A stretch of 6,266 bases of DNA, from NCBI GenBank assembly GCA_905214175.1, contig CAJMLD010000095.1:1-6266 (forward strand), in the 5' to 3' direction. Position 1 is the first letter of the stretch; the number at the start of each line of letters is the position of its first letter. The translations under genes and the position numbers were made by a program. Source of the DNA: an uncultured bacterium (lineage in GTDB: Bacteria > Actinomycetota > Coriobacteriia > Coriobacteriales > Atopobiaceae). The notes beneath the pieces are model-generated. The model was given only the letters and a program-made list of their open reading frames with translations, did not search any database and was not told the DNA's origin. Below, in pieces: positions 1 to 5,754 of the stretch.

Positions 1-182
1 GCTTTTTCGAAACAGAGGTTACGGGGCTCTGGGTGGAAAAGCCTTAAAAGTATACAGCCGCAAACGCCCTGTTTCGCGAGCTTTTTTTCCACACAATTCT
101 GACAAGCGAGAAGGGCTCGCAAACCGTTGATTCACTCGTGCTGAAATACCCGGACGTCCATGGGGGCCGGGCAACCTGGACG
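1..182. other. Gene-free left flank
   Basis: I find no convincing coding sequence here. The only long open frame (from 138, plus strand) runs antisense into the patatin gene. The stretch is richer in A/T runs than its surroundings and contains several small inverted repeats: CGAAACAG at 8-15 against CTGTTTCG at 69-76, GCGAG/CTCGC at 106-120, and CCCGG/CCGGG at 149-171. The last lies just past the stop of the minus-strand patatin gene but has no U-tract, so it is at best a weak terminator for that gene. Confidence 0.5.
59..88 (+). terminator. Possible rho-independent terminator reading rightward
   Basis: Bases 59-65 can pair with 71-78 (seven pairs, with C75 bulged) around a five-base loop. 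Seven T residues follow at 82-88. If real, it would end a plus-strand gene lying left of the window, which would converge on the patatin gene. The stem is short and A/T-containing, so this is a tentative call. Confidence 0.3.
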
Positions 183-1085
183 CTAGCTCAAAAAGAGGAA
201 CGTGCGTATCTCGTCGAGGTGGCTCGTAGCCTCCTGACGCCCCTGCAGATACAGGCGCAGGAGCGGCTCGCCGTTATGCTCAGAGGTGCGAATGGTCACG
301 GGCTCGGGCGGCCTCAGCACCAGGGCGCGATCCTCGGCCTCTAGACCTGCAAGCTCTTCTCGCTGCGCGTTGTAGCGGTCGGCGCGCGTGGCCAGGGCCT
401 TCTCGTAGTAGGGATAGGCGTCATAGCGGTGGGTCCTCAGCACCGCACGCTCGGTTGCACCGTCCTTGATGTAGGTGCGATCCTGCGTGAGCACCACGAG
501 TGCGCGGTCTGCGGGCTCTGCGTCGGGAACTTCGGGCGCGCCGTCAAGGCCCATCGCAACAGCAAAGGGAATGGAGTCCGTGGTGCCGCCGTCGAGATAG
601 CGATGCCCCTCTATCTCGACCATCGTCGAAACGCCCGGCAAAGACGCCGACGCTCGAGCCTTGGTAGCGTCGAGCTTCTCGCCTTCCACATGCAGGTAGG
701 CGGGTGCCCCAAACAGCACGTCGGACGCCACAAAGAACATGGGGGTAAGGTCCTTGTCAAAGATGTCCAGGTCGCAGGGGTCAATGTGGTTCTGGACCTC
801 GTCGTACATGAAGTCGGTCCCGGCAAGGTTTCCCGTACGCACGAGCGAGAGGAGCGACATCATGCGGGGGTCGTCGCGAAAGGCAAGCATGATGCGCATG
901 GTGCGGCCAATTTGGCGCGAGCGATAGCTCACGGCGTTGAGCGCGCCAGCCGAGACGCCCCACACGCTCTTGAAGGAGCTGGTGTAGATGCCGTTCTCGA
1001 GAAGGACGTCGAGAACGCCGGCTGTAAAGATGCCCCTGTAACCGCCGCCCTCGAGCACGAGGGCGGGCTTTTCGCTGCTGCTCAT
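183..1085 (-). CDS. Patatin-like phospholipase family protein
   Basis: A 300-residue protein of the bacterial patatin family, lipid acyl hydrolases that use a Ser-Asp dyad. All three signature elements are present: the glycine-rich oxyanion-hole motif EGGGYRG (residues 12-18), the nucleophile elbow GVSAG with Ser45, and the DGG motif with Asp165 as the dyad partner. The ASASLP segment (145-150), usual in this family just before DGG, is also there. No signal peptide or membrane segment is seen, so it is probably cytosolic; the substrate cannot be told from sequence. I chose the ATG at 1083-1085 over an upstream GTG-type start at 1139 because GGAGG sits 6 nt before it and the family homology begins within a few residues. 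The upstream zinc-ribbon gene ends in a terminator, so this gene probably has its own promoter. Length is ordinary for the family and nothing appears truncated. Confidence 0.93.
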   Translation of the reverse strand: MSSSEKPALVLEGGGYRGIFTAGVLDVLLENGIYTSSFKSVWGVSAGALNAVSYRSRQIGRTMRIMLAFRDDPRMMSLLSLVRTGNLAGTDFMYDEVQNHIDPCDLDIFDKDLTPMFFVASDVLFGAPAYLHVEGEKLDATKARASASLPGVSTMVEIEGHRYLDGGTTDSIPFAVAMGLDGAPEVPDAEPADRALVVLTQDRTYIKDGATERAVLRTHRYDAYPYYEKALATRADRYNAQREELAGLEAEDRALVLRPPEPVTIRTSEHNGEPLLRLYLQGRQEATSHLDEIRTFLFLS

Positions 1086-1091
1086 AGACCG

Positions 1092-1096
1092 CCTCC
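1092..1096 (-). promoter_or_regulatory. Ribosome binding site deciding the patatin start
   Basis: The minus strand reads GGAGG here, 6 nt before the ATG at 1083-1085. This supports the shorter 300-residue product over the 318-residue alternative. Confidence 0.8.
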
Positions 1097-1145
1097 GAAT
1101 ACGTTTTGTCACGTTACCGCGCGCGACGCGGCTACCCAACTATAC

Positions 1146-1177
1146 AAAAAGCGCCGAGCCCTATTGTGGAGCTCGGC
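1146..1177 (-). terminator. Rho-independent terminator of the zinc-ribbon gene
   Basis: On the minus strand, a perfect 7-bp stem GCCGAGC/GCTCGGC (1171-1177 with 1153-1159) closes an 11-nt loop and is followed after two bases by five T residues (1146-1150). It lies about 43 bases past the stop codon of the zinc-ribbon gene and separates that gene from the patatin gene. Confidence 0.85.
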
Positions 1178-1219
1178 ACAAGCGCGATTGGTGAACCAGC
1201 GCCTGGGACAGACCGACGC

Positions 1220-2878
1220 CTACCCCACGCTGAGCACCTCTACGCTCGAGCATGTTGGACTTTTACCCAGGGGATTGGCCTCGGAAGCCCACGCGCTCTT
1301 GCTATTGTCGAACGCGGCAGTGACGTGCTGGCCGTCGTATGAGCTCAGGTCACCCTCCAGGTTGATGACGTAGGTCTTGCGGGTAGACAACCCCTCCCCC
1401 GGCTCCATCCATGCAAGGTCCTGCGGCTCGTCAGGAACAAAAAGCGTGTATGTAGCGGCAAACATATCGCCGTATATGTCATCGTTCTTCCTGAAAAAGT
1501 CAACGTCCGACTCGCTCAGTACACCGAGGCCTTCGCAGAGATCGAGCGCATCGTTCCCCGTCACTACGCGGATGGTACCGGTAAGCACGAGAAGCCCCTT
1601 TGCCTTGGCAGCAGAGACTGCATCATCGCTCTGCTCTCCTGACGGCTGGGAGGACTGCCCTTGCCGCTGAGCCGCCTCGTCGTTGGCAGTCTCGGAAGCG
1701 TCCTCTCCCTTGGCGAATGCGTCCAGCGGAGAGCGGTCGCCCGTGTCCACGAAGTTGAGTTGAACGCTTTCCTGCAGGACTTCCGATGCAAGCTGGCCTG
1801 GCGTCTGCGACTGAATGGGATCTCCGTCCGCAACGAGCGCGCCATCTCTTACGACATACCGCTGGGTGGATGACATGGCGGCACCAGAATTCAAGACCTG
1901 AGAAAGGAGGAGCCCATTGCCCTTGTTGGACCCCGAGAGAAGGAACTGGAGGGAACTCGCGTAGCCGTTCCTCGTCATGAGATCCCCAGGCACCTCGACC
2001 TGCGTCACTCCCGCGCCATCTGGAGAACCAACCCACGTGCAGTAGTGCTGCACGTAGTCCTGGTCCGCCGAGACCAAGAGGTCGGGCATCCCATCGCCAT
2101 TGATGTCTTGGAGTGCATACGAGTACGACTGGGGATTAACCTTATCCTCGCCCTTTGGGGTAAAGTCAACGCTCTTGATGTTGTCGAGAATCCCGCCGTA
2201 AAGGCTGGCGGTCTGTTTTCTCACCGCCAAGTTTGCGAGGGCCTCTATGCGATCGGCGTCGAAGCCACTCGCCTGAGCCGCAGCCTTTGCGGCATCGATG
2301 TCATCTTTGGTGATGTCCTGCGCAGGCTTCGCCTCGAAGGTGACCTCTGGTGCATCTTCGCTGTTGCTGGCTATGCTCTCTGTATCAAGACTCACTGGCT
2401 CTGGCAGGGTGTAGATGTCGCCCGTCGCCATGAGCGGGCTCGCGGGAAGTGACAGCTCATAGGTTCCCAGAGGCACCTCGAGCTGCGGGTTGGAGGGCGA
2501 GACGTAAAACGTATCGTCGTACTCTGCTCCCGCAGCCGTATTCCCCTTTACTTCGAGGGGAATCTTCGAATCCGTTTCCTCGTTGTAGTTAGGGGTCACG
2601 AAGGTCAGCGTGATTGGCTGCGACTCCGACGCGGGGGAGGTTGAGGTGTTTCCCCGTTGGGTAAGCACAACCACAGCTACTACCACAACAGCCAGGACGG
2701 CAAGCACGAGCGGAATCACCACCCGAGCCTTGCCGTTCTTCTTGGGAGCGGAGGAATCAGCAGTCCCATGCGAGGTGGAGCGCTCCTCCAAAGGCGCATC
2801 CGCGGGCGCCCCGCACGACCCGCAATATTTATCGTTCTCCTTGAGTGGGGCTCCGCACTTGGGACACGTTCTTGTCAT
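1220..2878 (-). CDS. Zinc-ribbon, single-pass membrane protein of unknown function
   Basis: A 552-residue protein in three parts. An N-terminal zinc ribbon has two Cys pairs (CPKCG, Cys5/Cys8; CGSCG, Cys19/Cys22). A Ser/Glu/Lys-rich linker follows, then one strongly hydrophobic segment (about 53-73, nearly all V/A/L). The remaining roughly 480 residues should lie outside the cell if the zinc ribbon is cytoplasmic; positive charges before the segment (K46, K47, K50, R52) fit that orientation. The outer part contains DINGDGMPDLL (258-268), a DxNxD...D pattern resembling calcium-binding EF-hand/FG-GAP-type loops, then a Q/S/E-rich low-complexity linker (about 392-427) and a C-terminal domain (428-552) that I do not recognise. 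Zinc-ribbon plus TM plus variable ectodomain proteins are common in Firmicutes and Actinobacteria, but their roles are mostly unknown. The start is fixed by the zinc ribbon beginning at residue 5. A GAGGGG stretch lies about 11 nt upstream, rather far for a ribosome site. The gene ends in a clear terminator. Confidence 0.9.
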   Translation of the reverse strand: MTRTCPKCGAPLKENDKYCGSCGAPADAPLEERSTSHGTADSSAPKKNGKARVVIPLVLAVLAVVVVAVVVLTQRGNTSTSPASESQPITLTFVTPNYNEETDSKIPLEVKGNTAAGAEYDDTFYVSPSNPQLEVPLGTYELSLPASPLMATGDIYTLPEPVSLDTESIASNSEDAPEVTFEAKPAQDITKDDIDAAKAAAQASGFDADRIEALANLAVRKQTASLYGGILDNIKSVDFTPKGEDKVNPQSYSYALQDINGDGMPDLLVSADQDYVQHYCTWVGSPDGAGVTQVEVPGDLMTRNGYASSLQFLLSGSNKGNGLLLSQVLNSGAAMSSTQRYVVRDGALVADGDPIQSQTPGQLASEVLQESVQLNFVDTGDRSPLDAFAKGEDASETANDEAAQRQGQSSQPSGEQSDDAVSAAKAKGLLVLTGTIRVVTGNDALDLCEGLGVLSESDVDFFRKNDDIYGDMFAATYTLFVPDEPQDLAWMEPGEGLSTRKTYVINLEGDLSSYDGQHVTAAFDNSKSAWASEANPLGKSPTCSSVEVLSVG

Positions 2879-2973
2879 ATGCAGCCCATCCCCTCTTTCG
2901 GTCCTGCTGTGGCATGCATGATCTGCCGATCCAGGGACAAGAGTGCAGTCGGCAGCCTAGCCCCTCAAGCCAA

Positions 2974-3004
2974 AATGTACCACTGGTTCAGCATGCTGAA
3001 CCAA
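2974..3004 (-). promoter_or_regulatory. Candidate promoter of the zinc-ribbon gene
   Basis: The minus strand offers TTGGTT (2999-3004) as a -35 and TACATT (2974-2979) as a -10, with a 19-nt spacer, longer than the usual 17. Transcription would start about 90 nt before the zinc-ribbon start codon. The placement fits, because the upstream tmRNA ends in a strong terminator and the gene therefore needs its own promoter. Box quality is moderate. Confidence 0.35.
2984..3003. promoter_or_regulatory. 20-bp perfect palindrome, operator-like
   Basis: TGGTTCAGCATGCTGAACCA is identical on both strands over all 20 bases, and the symmetry stops at both edges. It lies between the tmRNA terminator and the zinc-ribbon gene and overlaps the -35 and spacer of that gene's candidate promoter, where a dimeric repressor would act. 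It is not followed by a T-run on either strand, so it is not a standard terminator. The regulator is unknown and no regulator gene is adjacent. Confidence 0.6.
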
Positions 3005-3035
3005 CGCGGCAGGCGCGGAACGGGACATCAGTATC

Positions 3036-3073
3036 AAAAAGAGCCCCCGCCTGCAGATAATGCAGGTGAGGGC
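3036..3073 (-). terminator. Rho-independent terminator of ssrA
   Basis: On the minus strand, a 12-position stem (3062-3073 with 3043-3054) has one A-C mismatch and one G-U pair and closes a 7-nt loop. It is followed by TC and five T residues (3036-3040). It begins about 10 nt past the tmRNA CCA end, as expected for a separately transcribed tmRNA. Confidence 0.88.
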
Positions 3074-3082
3074 CTACGCTTT

Positions 3083-3454
3083 TGGTGGAGGTGCGGAGAA
3101 TCGAACTCCGGTCCAAAGCACGTCCCTGACAGGTGTCTCCAGGCTCAGCTGCCGGTTGAGTCTTGGAGGCCGCGCACCCGGTAGCCCGCGCTTGGCCTCC
3201 CAGCCGGTTTGGTCTTAGCGCGCGGCATACCGACTACATCCGCGCGAGCGTCTCCCTAGAATGACGCCGCCCCGGGAGCGGGAGAGACCCCCGGTTTGAC
3301 GCGCTGGTTAGTTAAGACTAAGCAGCGAGAGCCAGCTGAGGCTCAAAAGAAGAGTTGTTGTCAATTCAATTTGACGGTTCCCCTGTTTTACGTGGCGAGG
3401 AGACCACGGCCTGCTGCCCATCTCAGATGCACCCTGTCGAAACCAGTCACCCCC
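3083..3454 (-). ncRNA. ssrA: Transfer-messenger RNA (tmRNA)
   Basis: A one-piece tmRNA of 372 nt, which with SmpB rescues ribosomes stalled on broken messages and appends a degradation tag. The 5' end begins GGGGGTGACTGGTTTCGAC, the hallmark tmRNA start. The 3' end carries the tRNA-like T arm (CGGAG, loop TTCGATT, CTCCG), then CACCTCC, a discriminator A and an encoded CCA at 3083-3085. The seven-base acceptor stem pairs GGGGGTG with CACCTCC and includes a G3-U70 wobble, the identity element for alanyl-tRNA synthetase. Between the ends lies a short reading frame ending ALAA-stop at 3318-3362. Boundaries follow from acceptor-stem pairing, so they should be accurate to a base or two. A strong terminator follows. 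The gene is a frequent integration site for mobile elements, but I see no duplicated ssrA fragment or integrase nearby. Confidence 0.97.
3318..3362 (-). other. tmRNA tag-peptide reading frame
   Basis: Fourteen codons and TAG specify DNNSSFEPQLALAA. The hydrophobic ALAA end is the usual signal for ClpXP-type proteases. The frame is set by the tail and by an in-frame TGA two codons before the Asp codon, so only ATT or GAC can be the resume codon. GAC is preferred because it has an A at position -4, matching the A critical for frame setting in E. coli tmRNA. That gives Asp where most tags start with Ala or Gly. Further stops (TAA) follow just past the TAG. Confidence 0.85.
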
Positions 3455-3488
3455 AGAGATGGAATGGGGACGCTGCCACCATACGCGT

Positions 3489-3494
3489 TGTCAA
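3489..3494 (-). promoter_or_regulatory. Consensus -35 box, probably of the ssrA promoter
   Basis: The minus strand reads TTGACA, a perfect -35 hexamer, 35 nt before the first base of the mature tmRNA (34 bases lie between them). No good -10 lies at 16-18 nt spacing; the sequence there is C-rich (GTCCCC, then CCATTCC further on). Either the -10 is poor or the spacing is unusual. Confidence 0.35.
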
Positions 3495-3607
3495 GGAGCT
3501 GCGGCACCGAGCCGCATGCCATAGTCTACCCAAAACGTGGACGATCCGACGCGGGCCTTTGTCTCACCATCCGGCGTGGGGCATCACTGGCCGTCGCTCC
3601 GGCCAAA

Positions 3608-3682
3608 TTATTGCGCGTTTTTCCTTGCTCACAGACCATTTCCCCAGTTGATGGAAAATACGCTCTCCAAAACGCGCAATAA
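3608..3682. repeat. Perfect 14-bp inverted repeat around a 47-base core
   Basis: TTATTGCGCGTTTT at 3608-3621 is the exact reverse complement of AAAACGCGCAATAA at 3669-3682. Inside, TTTCC (3639-3643) can pair with GGAAA (3653-3657). The arms are A/T-flanked GCGCG cores in a GC-rich genome. It may be a paired protein-binding site (arm centres 61 bp apart), a structured RNA downstream of the DUF1275 gene, or a remnant of a small inverted-repeat element. No flanking direct repeat was seen to support the last. Confidence 0.65.
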
Positions 3683-3735
3683 CTAGGGGCGAACTAGTGG
3701 CGGCGGCTTGGCAGAGGAGGCCAATCGCCCCAACG

Positions 3736-4446
3736 CTAGCGCTGCTGGGAATCCTCGGCCTCAGCCGCGACAGCGCGCTCGCGAGCGCGCTTTTCGCGAT
3801 CCTGGAACATCACAACAAACGCCGCAAGGAGCAGCGCAGGGCTCACGAGAATTGCGTGCAGACCAAAGGCCCCAATGACGCGGCTTCCCGCAATGGCCCC
3901 AATGGCAAAGCACAGAATCACCCCGTAGTAGAGCAGGCACCCCTCGAGGTACGTCCGGTCCTTATCGTGCACGTAATCTACGAGCTTCTGAGTACCGCTG
4001 CGCAAGTTGCCAATGCACATGGTGGTGGCAAAGCCGTTTCCGTGAAGCTTCCTAAATGCCTGGACCTGGATTCCGCAGCCCAGAGAGGTAAGGCTGTTGG
4101 CAATGAGGTTGAGGTCATCGGGGATAAACGCCACTACAAGGAGAAGCACCGCCTCGACGAGAAGCGCGGTCTGGCGCCAGTGCAGGTGGCGTTCCCTCGA
4201 GAAAATCTTGATGGAGTGCGCAAGGGCAATGCCCATTGCGAACGCAATCACAGGCACGGCATAGTGGAGGGCTCGGTTGACGTCGCCGTCGGCAAGGTTC
4301 ACGCCAAAAAGCAGGATGTTGCCTGTCTGGGCGTTGGCGAAGACCTTCCCGCGCGCAAGGTACGAGTATGCGTCCATGAGCCCGCCCGAGAACGCGAGAA
4401 TCGCTGCCAGCTCGATGGACTCGGACGTCTGTCGTGCACGCTTCAT
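3736..4446 (-). CDS. YoaK/DUF1275 family membrane protein
   Basis: A 236-residue integral membrane protein of the DUF1275 (YoaK) family, whose function is not established. The N-terminal family hallmark is clear: a hydrophobic segment ending GGLMDAYSY (21-29) and then VFANAQTGNILLFG (35-48). A related motif recurs at FATTMCIGNLRSG (139-151), suggesting the two-fold internal repeat usual for such transporters. Hydrophobic segments lie at about 11-31, 62-82, 92-108, 112-131, 168-188 and 192-213, with one probable extra near 44-52. The C-terminal tail (216-236) is charged and should be cytoplasmic. Length is normal for the family. The start is supported by AGGAGG at 4456-4461, 9 nt before the ATG. 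The gap of 110 bases to the HAD gene upstream contains a GC-rich hairpin (4496-4520, GCCGGC arms) and a TACAAT hexamer at 4543-4548 that could be a -10 box, but no matching -35 is seen, so co-transcription with the HAD gene remains possible. Confidence 0.92.
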   Translation of the reverse strand: MKRARQTSESIELAAILAFSGGLMDAYSYLARGKVFANAQTGNILLFGVNLADGDVNRALHYAVPVIAFAMGIALAHSIKIFSRERHLHWRQTALLVEAVLLLVVAFIPDDLNLIANSLTSLGCGIQVQAFRKLHGNGFATTMCIGNLRSGTQKLVDYVHDKDRTYLEGCLLYYGVILCFAIGAIAGSRVIGAFGLHAILVSPALLLAAFVVMFQDREKRARERAVAAEAEDSQQR

Positions 4447-4455
4447 CTACCAGGG

Positions 4456-4461
4456 CCTCCT
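4456..4461 (-). promoter_or_regulatory. Ribosome binding site of the DUF1275 gene
   Basis: The minus strand reads a full AGGAGG, 9 nt before the ATG at 4444-4446, fixing the start of the membrane protein. Confidence 0.75.
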
Positions 4462-4556
4462 AGCCTTACGGGGCATCCGCCAACTCACGCGCCCCGCCGG
4501 CCGCACACCGCAGCGCCGGCCCCATGCCGCCACGGCCCCGACATTGTAGCGCAGGG

Positions 4557-5378
4557 CTAACACGCCCGAGGCTCGATGAACTTCTCGACCACTTCTGCAA
4601 GGACGCCGTCGTCGCAGCTGGAGAGAGCTGCATAGCCCGCGAGGCAATCGATGCCGTCGGTTGCATTCGAGACGGTAACTCCCATGCCCGCGGCCTCAAT
4701 CATGGGCAGGTCGTTAAGGGAGTCGCCCACCGCGATGGTCTCTGCCATGTCGACGCCGAGGATGTGCGCAAGGACACGCAGCCCGCGCCCCTTGTCCACG
4801 CCCACAGGGAGGCATTCGAGGTAGCGGCCGGACGAGTACGTAAACGCGGTCCCCGGCACCTCGCCGATCTGCTCTGCCATCTCATGGAGAAACACGAGGT
4901 CGTGGCGGACAAAGAGGATCTTGGCGAGAGGCACGTCCCGCAGGAAGTCGATGGAGGCGCCGTCGAACTCCCGGTATCCCATGTGGCCGTCGAGGTAGCG
5001 CCTATCATCTTCTGGCAGGTTGGCCGCCCACACGATGCCATCGCTCTGGTAGATGTGAACCCCCACATCAAAGGCCTTGCCACGCTCGAAGAGGTCACGC
5101 GCCACATCGAAGGGAAGCGAGTGGGTCTCAAGCGGGCAAGGGTCACCCACGCGGTTGATGGTGCCGCCGTTGTACGAGATCACATAGCTGCCGTCGAGAA
5201 GGTCGGCCGGCACGGACGAGAAGCTCTCGAGTATCGATGAATACGGCCTCCCCGATGCCGGCACAAAGAGCACCCCCAGCTCCCGCATGCGTCGGATGGC
5301 TTCAACGTTTGCCCTGGGAATGCTGTGGTCATGGGCGAGAAAGGTCTCGTCCATGTCACTTGCGACCAGCTTGTACAT
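4557..5378 (-). CDS. Cof-type HAD-superfamily hydrolase
   Basis: A 273-residue cytosolic phosphatase of the haloacid dehalogenase superfamily, Cof/YbiV-like subgroup with a C2 cap; such enzymes dephosphorylate small metabolites such as sugar phosphates or FMN, and the substrate here cannot be assigned. The catalytic motifs are complete: motif I SDMDET with nucleophile Asp8 and acid/base Asp10, motif II PASGRP with Ser42, the motif III lysine in VDKGRGL (Lys196), and motif IV GDSLND (Asp219, Asp223) for magnesium. The cap domain lies between about residues 80 and 185. The frame is open 33 codons further upstream, but I chose the ATG at 5376-5378 because motif I must lie close to the N-terminus, AGGGGGG precedes it by 3 nt, and the upstream extension runs into a terminator hairpin. 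The ribosome site is thus G-rich and close. No terminator is obvious after the stop. Confidence 0.93.
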   Translation of the reverse strand: MYKLVASDMDETFLAHDHSIPRANVEAIRRMRELGVLFVPASGRPYSSILESFSSVPADLLDGSYVISYNGGTINRVGDPCPLETHSLPFDVARDLFERGKAFDVGVHIYQSDGIVWAANLPEDDRRYLDGHMGYREFDGASIDFLRDVPLAKILFVRHDLVFLHEMAEQIGEVPGTAFTYSSGRYLECLPVGVDKGRGLRVLAHILGVDMAETIAVGDSLNDLPMIEAAGMGVTVSNATDGIDCLAGYAALSSCDDGVLAEVVEKFIEPRAC

Positions 5379-5440
5379 GCGCCCCCCTGACCAGCGGCAA
5401 CCCGCGCCCGCGTGCGCCAACTTTCCAGACAGTCTCAACA

Positions 5441-5486
5441 TACAACACAAGGCAGGCCGGCACCACATACACGGCACCGGTCTGCC
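5441..5486 (-). terminator. Terminator-like hairpin after the small rubredoxin gene
   Basis: On the minus strand a 14-position stem (5473-5486 with 5451-5464) has one A-C mismatch and two G-U pairs and closes an 8-nt loop. It is followed by the T-rich stretch TTGTGTTGT, not a pure T-run. It lies about 35 bases past the rubredoxin stop and would separate that unit from the HAD gene. Confidence 0.6.
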
Positions 5487-5520
5487 TCATCAATGCGAGG
5501 AGTGCTTCGCTGAGCTGTCC

Positions 5521-5664
5521 CTACTCCTCGACGAGCTCAAACATGTCGGGGCCCACGCCGCACACGGGGCAGACGTAGTCCTCGGGAAGCTCGGGGGTGT
5601 CAACGGTGACCTCGTAACCGCAGACGGTGCAGCGGAAGGTGTAGGTCTTCTTCTCGTCAGCCAT
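5521..5664 (-). CDS. Small stand-alone rubredoxin-like protein
   Basis: A 47-residue iron-binding electron carrier consisting of little more than one rubredoxin-type knuckle pair: CTVCGY (Cys12, Cys15) and CPVCGVGPDMFE (Cys32, Cys35), expected to hold one Fe(SCys)4 centre. Only 16 residues separate the Cys pairs, against about 29 in classical rubredoxin, so it is closer to the short domains found at the C-terminus of rubrerythrins and of the neighbouring fusion protein. The start at 5662-5664 is chosen over an upstream ATG-type start at 5706 because GAGAGG lies 7 nt before it and the domain begins directly. About 19 of 35 aligned residues match the rubredoxin domain of the upstream gene, which ends 90 bases before this start, so the two are probably duplicated and possibly co-transcribed. 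Likely partners are flavodiiron proteins, rubrerythrin or superoxide reductase, none of which is in the window. Confidence 0.9.
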   Translation of the reverse strand: MADEKKTYTFRCTVCGYEVTVDTPELPEDYVCPVCGVGPDMFELVEE

Positions 5665-5671
5665 GGTTGTT

Positions 5672-5677
5672 CCTCTC
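5672..5677 (-). promoter_or_regulatory. Ribosome binding site of the small rubredoxin gene
   Basis: GAGAGG on the minus strand, 7 nt before the ATG at 5662-5664, supports the 47-residue product over the 61-residue alternative. Confidence 0.65.
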
Positions 5678-5730
5678 TCTTGGGTGAACGCGTACCTTGC
5701 CAACAAATGCTACTTACGAGCTTACATCAA

Positions 5731-5746
5731 CCGTGGCGCGCCACGG
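5731..5746. repeat. 16-bp perfect palindrome between the rubredoxin genes
   Basis: CCGTGGCGCGCCACGG is fully self-complementary and starts 8 nt past the stop of the fusion gene. On the minus strand it is followed by TTGATGT, not a T-run, so it does not look like an efficient intrinsic terminator. It may act as a transcript-end or processing hairpin that lowers or stabilises expression between two cistrons, or as a protein-binding site. Confidence 0.55.
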
Positions 5747-5754
5747 GTGGAACG

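Larger units (their letters stand above)
3455..3735. other. Gene-free region between the DUF1275 gene and ssrA
   Basis: No credible coding sequence; the open frames here are fragments without ribosome sites and overlap the tmRNA or the antisense of the DUF1275 gene. It should contain the end of the DUF1275 transcript and the ssrA promoter. Beyond the long inverted repeat described separately, small symmetric elements are GCGGC/GCCGC at 3501-3515, ACTAG/CTAGT at 3682-3698 and TTGGC/GCCAA at 3708-3724. None has a T-run, so no clear terminator for the DUF1275 gene is visible. Confidence 0.6.

Noticed and set aside
8..76. CGAAACAG/CTGTTTCG inverted repeat as an operator
   Set aside because: The arms are only 8 bp and 53 bases apart with no promoter or gene start near them; chance is a sufficient explanation.
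429..1373. Long plus-strand open frame of 314 codons
   Set aside because: Antisense to the patatin gene, with all family motifs on the minus strand. Its product resembles no known protein, and such shadow frames are common in GC-rich DNA.
2657..3184. Plus-strand open frame of 175 codons across the zinc-ribbon start and ssrA 3' end
   Set aside because: It runs through the antisense of the zinc ribbon, the 20-bp palindrome, a terminator and the tmRNA acceptor stem, so it cannot be a gene.
3083..3454. Mobile element or attachment site at the ssrA 3' end
   Set aside because: ssrA is a common integration site, but there is no integrase gene and I see no repeat of its 3' end in the window; the terminator follows directly.
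3296..3682. Two overlapping plus-strand open frames next to and over the tmRNA
   Set aside because: They cover the antisense of the tmRNA 5' half and the inverted repeat, lack ribosome sites and encode no recognisable domain.
3697..4560. Long plus-strand open frame of 287 codons
   Set aside because: Antisense to the DUF1275 gene, which has clear family motifs and a ribosome site. The plus-strand product is charged low-complexity sequence without recognisable domains.
4524..5240. Plus-strand open frame of 238 codons opposite the HAD gene
   Set aside because: The minus-strand frame carries complete HAD catalytic motifs; this frame is its mirror image.
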